A DNA stretch of 19,793 nucleotides from Physcocola sp002396385 (GTDB lineage Bacteria > Bacteroidota > Bacteroidia > Bacteroidales > Paludibacteraceae). Positions 14,196-19,793 of this stretch are shown one piece after another; within the stretch, counting starts at the first letter, position 1, and each line of letters opens with the position of its first letter. Both the position numbers and the translations under genes were made by a program. Location: assembly GCA_946535435.1 (NCBI GenBank), contig CAMNDM010000058.1, positions 1 to 19,793 of the forward strand, given 5' to 3'. The notes below the pieces were generated by a model. That model was not told the origin of the DNA, searched no databases, and saw only the letters and a list, made by a program, of their open reading frames with translations.

Positions 14196-14600
14196 TTATA
14201 CGTCCAGCAACTTTGTTACTTTAATGGCCTCTTCTCCTTCGAAGAATCTTGGCTCTCCGAGTTCTACGAAGAGGTAATTCTCGTAGCGGAAATGTTGTAG
14301 TGCCACAAATTGTTTGTCGGCCGATAGTGCGATGTCCAGACGTTCGTTCCCGTTGGGGTTTCCTATCAGACGTTCCCCTTTTTCAATCATGGTGTCGAGG
14401 TCTTGCGCTGTTTTTGCCGTCATCAGGTTGTGCGCTATCCGGCAACCGTCGCCTTTTATGTTCAGTTCGTATCCTTTCAGTTTGTTGCCGGTTGGTGTGT
14501 AGACGAAGTCCTTTTTCAGACCGAACAACGATGTTTTTACACTGATATTGGGGTGTGAGGCTACAGCCTCACCCATTTTCATAGATGATATTTTTGCCAT
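14196..14600 (-). CDS. small cytosolic protein of unknown function
   Basis: This 134-residue protein has no signal or membrane segment. It begins MAKISSMKMGEAVASHPN and ends AIKVTKLLDV. The alternating hydrophobic pattern in the middle (KLKGYELNIKGDG, RLDIALSADKQFVALQHF, NYLFVELGEPRFF) suggests a beta-rich fold with one helix (AKTAQDLDTMIEKGERLI, about residues 62-79). I do not recognise a family. It is followed by its own terminator, so it is likely monocistronic. Normal codon use and the well-placed terminator support a real gene. Confidence 0.65.
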   Translation of the reverse strand: MAKISSMKMGEAVASHPNISVKTSLFGLKKDFVYTPTGNKLKGYELNIKGDGCRIAHNLMTAKTAQDLDTMIEKGERLIGNPNGNERLDIALSADKQFVALQHFRYENYLFVELGEPRFFEGEEAIKVTKLLDV

Positions 14601-14683
14601 TTCAATTGTGATTTAGTTGATTTGCAGACGCTGTCAGCATACGTGCGGGTCTGCTTTTAAATAGTTTTTTGGGGCAGAACAGT

Positions 14684-14728
14684 ACACACCACTTCCCGTC
14701 TAAATCTGTAAGACTATTTAGGGTGTGT
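14684..14728. other. nested inverted repeats in the 14601-14811 intergenic region
   Basis: ACACACC (14684-14690) pairs with GGTGTGT (14722-14728), and inside it CTAAAT (14700-14705) pairs with ATTTAG (14716-14721). The two helices would stack with a single 9-nt bulge (14691-14699). A second small hairpin, TGGCGT/ACGCCA (14781-14797), lies close by. It falls between two minus-strand genes and may be a terminator region or a leader structure. Confidence 0.4.
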
Positions 14729-14811
14729 GGCGTTTGTTGGCGGAATGTTATTCCCGGGGTTCGTTGCCCCAGCTGCTTATTGGCGTAATGAACGCCATGT
14801 GTCTAGGTGGT

Positions 14812-15234
14812 TCAAATCACAATACGCCTTAGCGCAATCACATAATAGAAACGTGGCGCACTGGCGGTAAATGGCGCAGACTCGCGTCTTGCAGATTGTT
14901 TATAGATTGTTAGAAATTTCCAACTGTGTCGGAAATGATGCTTTGCCTGTTTGTCAAGCCCTCCGTGCGGAAAACTGGTGAGGGTGCGGGTCCTATGGTC
15001 GGTGTTGTATACCTGCTGGGGCAGGCTAATGCCGTCAGACACGTCTCCTTCCTGCTTTTGGGGGTGGCTGTCGTCTGAAAGGGAAGCACCTATACAGTTC
15101 TGCACACGGCTCTCGAAATGCTCGCCCCGACTGTTCCCTTTCTCGCAGAAACCAGTCAGGACGCATACCGCTAAAGCGATGCCTGCTAATATGCTGTATA
15201 ATGTCTTCCTACCCATAGGAGTTTCGTTTTTCAA
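14812..15234 (-). CDS. small secreted or membrane protein of unknown function
   Basis: The 140-residue product starts MKNETPMGRKTLYSI (a second Met at 15216 is possible). A hydrophobic segment (about residues 12-30) ends at Cys24/Cys30, so it may be a signal peptide or an anchor. The rest is polar and low in recognisable structure, with a basic segment (KHHFRHSWKF) and an ending YYVIALRRIVI. The Tyr-rich ALRR-I ending resembles, from memory, that of other small orphan proteins in Bacteroidales, but I cannot name a family. No convincing ribosome binding site or promoter is visible, so this gene is less certain than its neighbours. Confidence 0.45.
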   Translation of the reverse strand: MKNETPMGRKTLYSILAGIALAVCVLTGFCEKGNSRGEHFESRVQNCIGASLSDDSHPQKQEGDVSDGISLPQQVYNTDHRTRTLTSFPHGGLDKQAKHHFRHSWKFLTIYKQSARRESAPFTASAPRFYYVIALRRIVI

Positions 15235-15325
15235 CTGCTAAAATACGTTTTTTCCCTAACAAAACCGCTTTTTCACGCTGAACTTATTTCTTTAATCGAA
15301 AATACTTTGCTAATTTCGTGCTCAC

Positions 15326-15333
15326 TAAATTTG
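15326..15333 (+). promoter_or_regulatory. possible -7 promoter element for the SDR gene
   Basis: TAAATTTG is an exact TAnnTTTG match 22 nt before the ATG at 15356. An upstream TTTG (15306-15309) is only 16 bp away, shorter than usual, so the -33 part is doubtful. Confidence 0.35.
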
Positions 15334-15355
15334 TTTTACACCTATAATTAAATTT

Positions 15356-16099
15356 ATGATCGACGTTAAAGGAAAATGGGCGCTGATTACCGGCGCAAGT
15401 CGCGGTATCGGCTATTTGAGCGCTTTGTTCATGGCTAAGCAGGGTTGCAACCTTGTTATCCATAGCCGTAGTATGGAACATTCGCAGAAAGTTGTTGACG
15501 AAGTGAAGGCGCTTGGTGTGCAAGCTTACGCTGTTGCTGCCGAACTCTCAGAGTTAGACCAGGTGGCTACTATGTTGGCTGAAGTTGACAAACTGGGCGT
15601 ACAAATCGACATTGTGCTGAACAATGCCGGTTTGCAGATTGCCTACCGCACCGAGTTCTACAATACGCCTATGAGCGACTATTTGGTCAGCTATAAGATT
15701 AACACGATGGCTCCTGCCATGATTTGCTACCACTTCCTGCCGATGATGCAGAAACGCGGTTTCGGTCGCATCGTTAACACTACCAGTGGCATCCGTCTCG
15801 AACCTGAACAGGCGGGTTATTCTGCTAGTAAGGCTGCGCTCGACAAAATCACTATCGATTTGGGCTCTAAGTTGAATGGCTCCGATGTTATGATCAACCT
15901 TGCCGATCCAGGGTGGTGCCGTACCGACCTTGGTGGTCCTAAGGCGCCAAACTCTCCTGAAAGTGCCATTCCGGGTGTTCTTGTTGGTGCTTTTGCTAAC
16001 GATAAGAAGTGTGGACGTATCTTCTCGGCGCAAGACTATGCCGGCATGTCGCTTGCCGATGCAGTGGCTAAGGCTGAAAGTGTTGCTGCTCCGTACTAA
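15356..16099 (+). CDS. short-chain dehydrogenase/reductase (SDR)
   Basis: This 247-residue NAD(P)-dependent oxidoreductase has a Rossmann fold. The cofactor motif TGASRGIG (12-19), the NNAG motif (89-92), the structural Asn of the KIN segment (116), the Ser of NTTSG (144) and YSASK with Tyr155 and Lys159 are all present, so it should be active. HSRS after the second strand (36-39) with Arg16 slightly favours NADPH over NADH. The classical-SDR length is normal, and the segment after the Tyr ends in DPGWCRTDLGG, the usual nucleotide-contacting PG-T motif. The substrate cannot be told from the sequence. It stands alone, with a bidirectional terminator after it. Confidence 0.88.
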   Translation: MIDVKGKWALITGASRGIGYLSALFMAKQGCNLVIHSRSMEHSQKVVDEVKALGVQAYAVAAELSELDQVATMLAEVDKLGVQIDIVLNNAGLQIAYRTEFYNTPMSDYLVSYKINTMAPAMICYHFLPMMQKRGFGRIVNTTSGIRLEPEQAGYSASKAALDKITIDLGSKLNGSDVMINLADPGWCRTDLGGPKAPNSPESAIPGVLVGAFANDKKCGRIFSAQDYAGMSLADAVAKAESVAAPY

Positions 16100-16121
16100 T
16101 TAGCGCATTCCCACGAATAAT

Positions 16122-16163
16122 AAAAACCGCACAATAGGCTTTGCTTCCTGTTGTGCGGTTTTT
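16122..16163. terminator. bidirectional terminator between convergent genes
   Basis: AAAAACCGCACAA (16122-16134) pairs perfectly with TTGTGCGGTTTTT (16151-16163). It serves the SDR gene on the plus strand and the convergent 16193-16996 gene on the minus strand. Confidence 0.9.
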
Positions 16164-16192
16164 TATGCTGTGAGATTTTTTGTCTCCTCTCC

Positions 16193-16996
16193 TTATTTTG
16201 TGATTTGAACATCAAGTGCTTTGTATTGTTTGCCGTCTTTTGTGAAAAATACGTTCCGCAAGACAATGGTTTTTCCCGGCTGCATTTCTTCTATCCTCTT
16301 TATGGTCCTATTTTCAAGGAGGTCTCCTTCTATAGTTGGATCTTTTGTGCATCCCATAGAGTCGTAAAAAAAGAGTTCATAACTGTCAACTTTGAAAAAT
16401 TTGTCCCAGCCGTTGTTGACAACAACTTTCATCGGCTTGCTGTAATTAACTTCCAAGGACGATAGTGGAGTGCCTTTTATTGCTTGTTCTTTTCCGTTTA
16501 CATCAGTATAGTGAACTTCTGCAGTGTAGATGGGTTGTTGTTCTATTCCCTTTATGTTGTAGGTCGTTTGGCTGGTTAGTTGGTTGGTTTTGTAGTCGTA
16601 TATGCTGATGGTTACGCTTTTTTCACCTCTATTCAGTCCTTCAATCTTCCAATTATTCAAATCAAAGCAATCTACAATCTCTCTACCGTAATAGTATCGC
16701 AAGATTTTATTTTCATCATGGTATTCTTGAAATGACTTCTCGAAACGTAAAACACCTTTGTCTGTTGTTATTTTTGCTATTGGCTTTGCATAGTTTTTCC
16801 GCATTAGCAATAGTTCTCCATTGTCGGTTCGTTTTATGTATTTGATTTCCTTGAATGGTTGGGAGAATGTTCCTGCTATTAAATAGTTGCCAGTCGGTGT
16901 TATTAGTAACGGCTTACTCTGGTTTTGTGCTTCTGTCTCCATTCCAAATGGTAACAACAGCGCTATTATAGCAAGTAGGGCGCAAAGTCTTCTCAT
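16193..16996 (-). CDS. secreted protein of unknown function
   Basis: The 267-residue product has a clear signal peptide (MRRLCALLAIIALLLPFG, cleavage near EAQ at about residue 24), so it is exported to the periplasm or beyond. The mature part is beta-rich and Lys/Tyr/Asn-rich. It contains repeated short strand-turn patterns such as GNYLIAGTFSQPF, and a C-terminal segment GKTIVLRNVFFTKDGKQYKAL, which could be Ig-like folds. I do not recognise a family and see no sorting domain. Its base composition looks more AT-rich than the flanking SDR and nucleotidase genes, which may point to a different origin. It is probably monocistronic, with terminators on both sides. Confidence 0.65.
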   Translation of the reverse strand: MRRLCALLAIIALLLPFGMETEAQNQSKPLLITPTGNYLIAGTFSQPFKEIKYIKRTDNGELLLMRKNYAKPIAKITTDKGVLRFEKSFQEYHDENKILRYYYGREIVDCFDLNNWKIEGLNRGEKSVTISIYDYKTNQLTSQTTYNIKGIEQQPIYTAEVHYTDVNGKEQAIKGTPLSSLEVNYSKPMKVVVNNGWDKFFKVDSYELFFYDSMGCTKDPTIEGDLLENRTIKRIEEMQPGKTIVLRNVFFTKDGKQYKALDVQITK

Positions 16997-17052
16997 ATCT
17001 CGTTCTTGTTATGTTCTATTGCAAGTATAGTGTAAATGAAGGAGAAATGAAA

Positions 17053-17080
17053 CAAAAGCCTCGACGAATCGAGGCTTTTG
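17053..17080. terminator. hairpin terminator directly after the 5'-nucleotidase gene
   Basis: CAAAAGCCTCGA (17053-17064) pairs perfectly with TCGAGGCTTTTG (17069-17080) around the stable tetraloop CGAA. It begins one base past the stop codon at 17082 and is followed in the minus direction by TTTCATTTC. Confidence 0.9.
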
Positions 17081-17081
17081 T

Positions 17082-18704
17082 TTAGTATTTGAGGTTTATT
17101 CTACCCTGTGGTTCGGCATATTCTTTCCCAATGTGCCCTTTTAGCGTATATTTTAGGTATAGCGCAACCATGTCGCTCATTGTTTTGTTATCTTCCCTTA
17201 CTATTTTGCTGTGGCGCAGTAGGCCTTTAAATCCGCCTCCCTTTACGGTATAGTCGGTCGTACCGATGGTGTATAGCTGGTCTGGCTTTATCGGTTCGTA
17301 TTGACGGGTCGACTTGTTCTTCACCATAACATTGCTTATGGTGTGGTTTGTACCGTCAATTTCAAATCTAAGGCCCGCCACTTGTGGAAAATCTCCGTCG
17401 GCGTTGGGGAGCGACTGGATGCAGGCGGTAAGAAGCTCTACTATTTTCGCTCCTGTCTCTTCCACGACGGTCAGGCGGTTGTCGTAGGGTGCCAGATCCA
17501 ATATTCCCCCATTGGTTACTTCTCCCGAAGGCAGATTGGTTCGTATGCTGCCGGCGTTCACCATAGTAATGTCACTTTTACAATAGTCCATTACTGCATC
17601 GGCTACAAAATCACCGGCATTGGTCTCTCTTAGCCTGATGACCTTTTTGCCGTTGTCCCTAACCAGCAACAGCGTCTCGTTGTCTCCTATTACTTGTTCT
17701 GTGAAGTTCCTGCTCTTTTCACAGGTGATGGTGTAAGCCCGTTTTACTTTCTCGTTTTCTCTTGTTAGTTGGGAGGTCGGTACCAGTTCGGTGGTGATTG
17801 TCCCGTCAGGAGTAATGACCAATTTTCCTATGTTCTTCAGTTTGGTGCCGGTTTGCGATATTACTACGGTTTGGCCGGTTTTGTTGTGCACCGTATCGCC
17901 AATAATCTCAGAATGCGTGTGGCCGTCAAGAACGACATCAATACCTGTAGTTTGGCGGGCGATGCTGTGCGAGTCGGAGTTGAATTCGTTTCTTTCTTCG
18001 CCCAGGTGGGCCAACAGCACCACATAGTCGGCTCCTGCCTGCCTTGCATTGTTTACAGCCTTCTGTATGAGGTCAGTAAGGCTGTCGGGGCTGAGGTTGT
18101 ACAGCTCGTTGTAGTCTTTGTCTACGAACGCATATTCCTCGGTTTTTCTGGCCGTTGGGGTAGTGGCACCCACAAATGCAATCTTTTTGTTCCCTAGTTG
18201 TTTTAAAATATAGGGTCTGTAGAGTGCCTTGTTGTTTTTGCTGTCGCGCAGGTTCACACAGGTAACGGGTGGCGGTTGGCCGATGTTGCCTGATTGCATA
18301 TGACTGTAGGGGTGGTTGGTTGTGAGGGGGGTGGTGCCCAGTTGGCGGAGCAACTCTATCATACGCGGCATTTTGTAGTCAAACTCATGGTTGCCAATCG
18401 TGACGGCGTCGTAGCCGCATTCTTTCATCACGTCTATCACGTATTGGCCGGTCGATATGGCGCCTGCGGTCCCGCCTTGCAGATAGTCGCCGCTCGAAAC
18501 CAGTGCTACGTATGCCGTGTCGGCTACAGCATCGCGCAAGCCTGCCAGTTTCGCATAGTTCTCGGTGGCGCAGTGGACGTCGTTCTCATACAGAACCACG
18601 ATGCTTTTCTCTTTGCCTGCAGGTATAGCCTTTTGGAGCGTCTTACAGCCAAACAAACTTAATGCCAGTCCGCATACTAGCAGATGGAGGTGCTGTTTCG
18701 TCAT
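17082..18704 (-). CDS. UshA-type 5'-nucleotidase/metallophosphatase lipoprotein
   Basis: The 540-residue protein has a lipoprotein signal with lipobox LFGC (Cys20). The N-terminal metallophosphatase domain carries the two-metal motifs NDVH (41-44), GDYLQGG (72-78), IGNHEFD (103-109), LLAHLG and DGHTHSE. The C-terminal 5'-nucleotidase substrate domain has RETNAGDFVADA, NAGSIRTNLPSGEVT and YDNRLTVVEETG. Relatives hydrolyse extracellular or periplasmic nucleotides (5'-AMP, UDP-sugars, sometimes NAD) for nucleoside and phosphate recovery; the exact substrate is not visible. Both domains are in one chain, whereas some Bacteroidota encode them as two adjacent genes. A terminator follows immediately, and another hairpin unit lies upstream, so it is monocistronic. 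Confidence 0.9.
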   Translation of the reverse strand: MTKQHLHLLVCGLALSLFGCKTLQKAIPAGKEKSIVVLYENDVHCATENYAKLAGLRDAVADTAYVALVSSGDYLQGGTAGAISTGQYVIDVMKECGYDAVTIGNHEFDYKMPRMIELLRQLGTTPLTTNHPYSHMQSGNIGQPPPVTCVNLRDSKNNKALYRPYILKQLGNKKIAFVGATTPTARKTEEYAFVDKDYNELYNLSPDSLTDLIQKAVNNARQAGADYVVLLAHLGEERNEFNSDSHSIARQTTGIDVVLDGHTHSEIIGDTVHNKTGQTVVISQTGTKLKNIGKLVITPDGTITTELVPTSQLTRENEKVKRAYTITCEKSRNFTEQVIGDNETLLLVRDNGKKVIRLRETNAGDFVADAVMDYCKSDITMVNAGSIRTNLPSGEVTNGGILDLAPYDNRLTVVEETGAKIVELLTACIQSLPNADGDFPQVAGLRFEIDGTNHTISNVMVKNKSTRQYEPIKPDQLYTIGTTDYTVKGGGFKGLLRHSKIVREDNKTMSDMVALYLKYTLKGHIGKEYAEPQGRINLKY

Positions 18705-18795
18705 TTTAATCTATAGTTTTAGTCCTGTTTCTTGTCGGGTCTGTAAAATTACCGATTTTCTTCTTTCTATGGGACGCTTCCAGACATTTAAAACA

Positions 18796-18870
18796 AAAAA
18801 GAAAAGGGACGTTTCACAACGTCCCTTTTCAACATAACCTTAACTATGAAAAATCTATCTGTTTTGTTTG
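18796..18870 (-). ncRNA. candidate short RNA (about 70-75 nt) upstream of the 5'-nucleotidase gene
   Basis: A good minus-strand promoter (18876-18906) would start transcription near 18869, and a strong terminator hairpin (18801-18830) followed by TTTTTTGTTTT ends it about 70 nt later. The interval has no meaningful protein. It could be a small RNA, or an attenuated leader of the nucleotidase gene 92 nt further on. This is inferred from promoter and terminator alone. Confidence 0.35.
18801..18830. terminator. perfect 13-bp hairpin terminator
   Basis: GAAAAGGGACGTT (18801-18813) pairs perfectly with AACGTCCCTTTTC (18818-18830) around a 4-nt loop, followed in the minus direction by TTTTTTGTTTT. 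It lies about 90 nt before the nucleotidase start, so it would block read-through from the GH8 side. Confidence 0.88.
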
Positions 18871-18875
18871 CATTG

Positions 18876-18906
18876 CAAAGTTGCTAATATATTTTGAAAA
18901 CACAAA
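18876..18906 (-). promoter_or_regulatory. promoter of Bacteroidota type
   Basis: On the minus strand TTTG (complement of 18903-18906) is followed after exactly 19 bp by CAACTTTG (complement of 18876-18883), one mismatch from TAnnTTTG. It drives transcription towards the hairpin at 18801-18830 and the nucleotidase gene. Confidence 0.5.
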
Positions 18907-18913
18907 ATATATT
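18886..18913. repeat. operator-like inverted repeat overlapping the promoter
   Basis: AATATATTTTG (18886-18896) and CAAAATATATT (18903-18913) are exact reverse complements separated by 6 nt. The repeat covers the spacer and -33 element of the promoter at 18876-18906, as a repressor site would. Confidence 0.6.
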
Positions 18914-18998
18914 GACAAAAAAATGCAATCTTTTCAAATTTCTATTTTTCTATATAATAATTGAGTGTGGTTAACGTTTATAGTTGCTTTCTATAAAA

Positions 18999-19030
18999 GG
19001 AAAACAGCGACAATCACTTGCCGCTGTTCC
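18999..19030 (-). terminator. 3' hairpin after the GH8 gene
   Basis: AACAGCG (19003-19009) pairs with CGCTGTT (19022-19028), with GG/CC closing outside a 2-nt bulge. It lies about 27 nt past the stop at 19057, followed in the minus direction by TTTATAG. It is weaker than the other terminators in this window. The remainder of 18705-19056 is AT-rich and without a gene. Confidence 0.5.
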
Positions 19031-19056
19031 CAATCTAATAAATATGTATTAGTGCT

Positions 19057-19793
19057 TTACCTAACTTGCAGTTTCTTTATGGTGCATTCACCTGATGCGG
19101 TGTATGCTTTAAGGATATAGATACCTGCAGGTAGGTTGGTGTTTAAGTTGTTGTTGCCGAATTCACGATATACGGTTTGACCAACCGCATTTACAATTTC
19201 AACTTCTGTAATCTCCTCGCTGCTTACGAGGGTGAAGCTTCCATCGTTTGGATTAGGAGTCAACTGTACGCCTTGGGTTGCTGCAACACTGTTGGCAACA
19301 TTTGCGTGGTTGACAGTAATCTTAACATTGTAGAGCTGACAGTCTTCGAATGCCACGATGGTGGTGTCCTTGTTATACTTAACGCCTTGATACTCGTCTT
19401 CAACTTCCTTGCTCTTAACATCTGGAGCTGGCTTCCAAATCTTGAAGCTGCCGCAGAGGTGGAGCATAGAGAGGTAGTGAACCAAACCATCGTAGTAGCG
19501 GTACTGACCGGTTGCGAGGCCTGCGTTCCATGCTTTGTTCAAGTTGGTTTCAACTTGCTTTGTGTATGAAGGGTTGTTCAACAATGCGTAGCAGGCAACT
19601 GCGTTGGCTCCGGTCTCACCCAACGTATAAGTCTCGGCTGCACCTGAACCGTCCCAGTTGAAGCGTGCGTGCTGGTAACCGTCTTTCTCAAAGAAGTCGA
19701 TGATGCGTTTTGCCATTGTTTCCTGTCTGTCTTTGTCTACACCGAACAGGTAGTAGTCCATACCGAAGTTCATGGCGCAACGCATTGCGTCGT
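19057..19793 (-). CDS. glycoside hydrolase family 8 protein with T9SS sorting domain, C-terminal part (cut by window edge)
   Basis: The frame is open beyond the window; 245 residues are visible, beginning DAMRCAMNFGMDYYLFG. In GH8 enzymes (endoglucanases, xylanases, reducing-end xylosidases) a DA-R motif of this kind contains the catalytic base Asp, encoded here at 19789-19791. The following FFEKDGYQHARFNWDG, GETGANAVACYALL and YRYYDGLVHYLSMLHLCGSFKIW complete the (alpha/alpha)6 barrel. After a linker the last 70 or so residues (LTPNPNDGSFTLVSS, then EIVNAVGQTVYR, LPAGIYILKAY, ending KKLQVR) are a type A C-terminal sorting domain, so the enzyme is secreted or cell-surface attached by the type IX system. 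The catalytic acid and the signal peptide lie outside the window. Confidence 0.78.
   Translation of the reverse strand, partial: DAMRCAMNFGMDYYLFGVDKDRQETMAKRIIDFFEKDGYQHARFNWDGSGAAETYTLGETGANAVACYALLNNPSYTKQVETNLNKAWNAGLATGQYRYYDGLVHYLSMLHLCGSFKIWKPAPDVKSKEVEDEYQGVKYNKDTTIVAFEDCQLYNVKITVNHANVANSVAATQGVQLTPNPNDGSFTLVSSEEITEVEIVNAVGQTVYREFGNNNLNTNLPAGIYILKAYTASGECTIKKLQVR

Noticed and set aside
18796..18836. Minus-strand leader peptide MLKRDVVKRPFSFLF over the terminator
   Set aside because: It is formed by the hairpin sequence itself, has no ribosome binding site and no regulatory codons.
18846..18887. 13-codon plus-strand frame MKNLSVLFALQSC resembling a lipoprotein signal
   Set aside because: It stops at once and has no downstream gene; the same bases are better explained by the minus-strand promoter.
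1..19793. CRISPR array, tRNA, rRNA, complete insertion sequence or prophage
   Set aside because: I found no regularly spaced repeats, tRNA-like cloverleaf, rRNA sequence, terminal inverted repeats with a transposase, or phage structural genes; the edge Rpn-family gene alone does not define a mobile element.

Overview
This window reads as chromosomal DNA of a Bacteroidales-type bacterium (phylum Bacteroidota). The evidence is a type IX secretion (T9SS) sorting domain on a glycoside hydrolase, many lipoproteins (one with the SDDDD surface-export signal), DUF4625 and FISUMP-like proteins, A-rich ribosome binding sites, and several promoters of the TTTG-(19 bp)-TAnnTTTG type. Most genes lie on the minus strand.

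Layout. At the left edge is the start of an Rpn/PD-(D/E)XK recombination-promoting nuclease (1-190, -) with a near-consensus promoter. From 4709 down to 423 lies a five-gene minus-strand cluster: two small His/Cys-rich membrane proteins, a TonB-dependent outer-membrane receptor, and two DUF4625 lipoproteins. I read it as a transition-metal (zinc or copper) acquisition locus. From 9580 down to 4982 is a tight four-gene operon: a TPR protein with a degenerate retropepsin-like C-terminus, an SPFH/band-7 lipoprotein, nicotinamidase (pncA) and nicotinate phosphoribosyltransferase (pncB). The last two convert nicotinamide to nicotinate mononucleotide in NAD salvage.

From 9868 to 14600 are a large FISUMP-like lipoprotein (-), the tRNA queuosine/7-deazaguanine enzyme QueE (-), a plus-strand pair (CAP-domain lipoprotein and 4-oxalocrotonate tautomerase-like enzyme), and two cytosolic genes of unknown function (-). 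From 14812 to the right edge are a small secreted or membrane orphan (-), an SDR oxidoreductase (+), a secreted protein of unknown function (-), a UshA-type 5'-nucleotidase lipoprotein (-), a compact promoter-palindrome-terminator unit that may encode a short RNA (-), and the C-terminal part of a GH8 hydrolase with a T9SS sorting domain (-), cut by the window edge.

Gene blocks are separated by strong hairpin terminators, several of them bidirectional. I see no rRNA, tRNA, CRISPR array, complete insertion sequence or phage genes. The most promising under-described system is the metal-receptor cluster with its duplicated small Cys/His membrane proteins. Next come the putative short RNA/operator unit near 18800-18913 and the TPR-SPFH-NAD-salvage operon.
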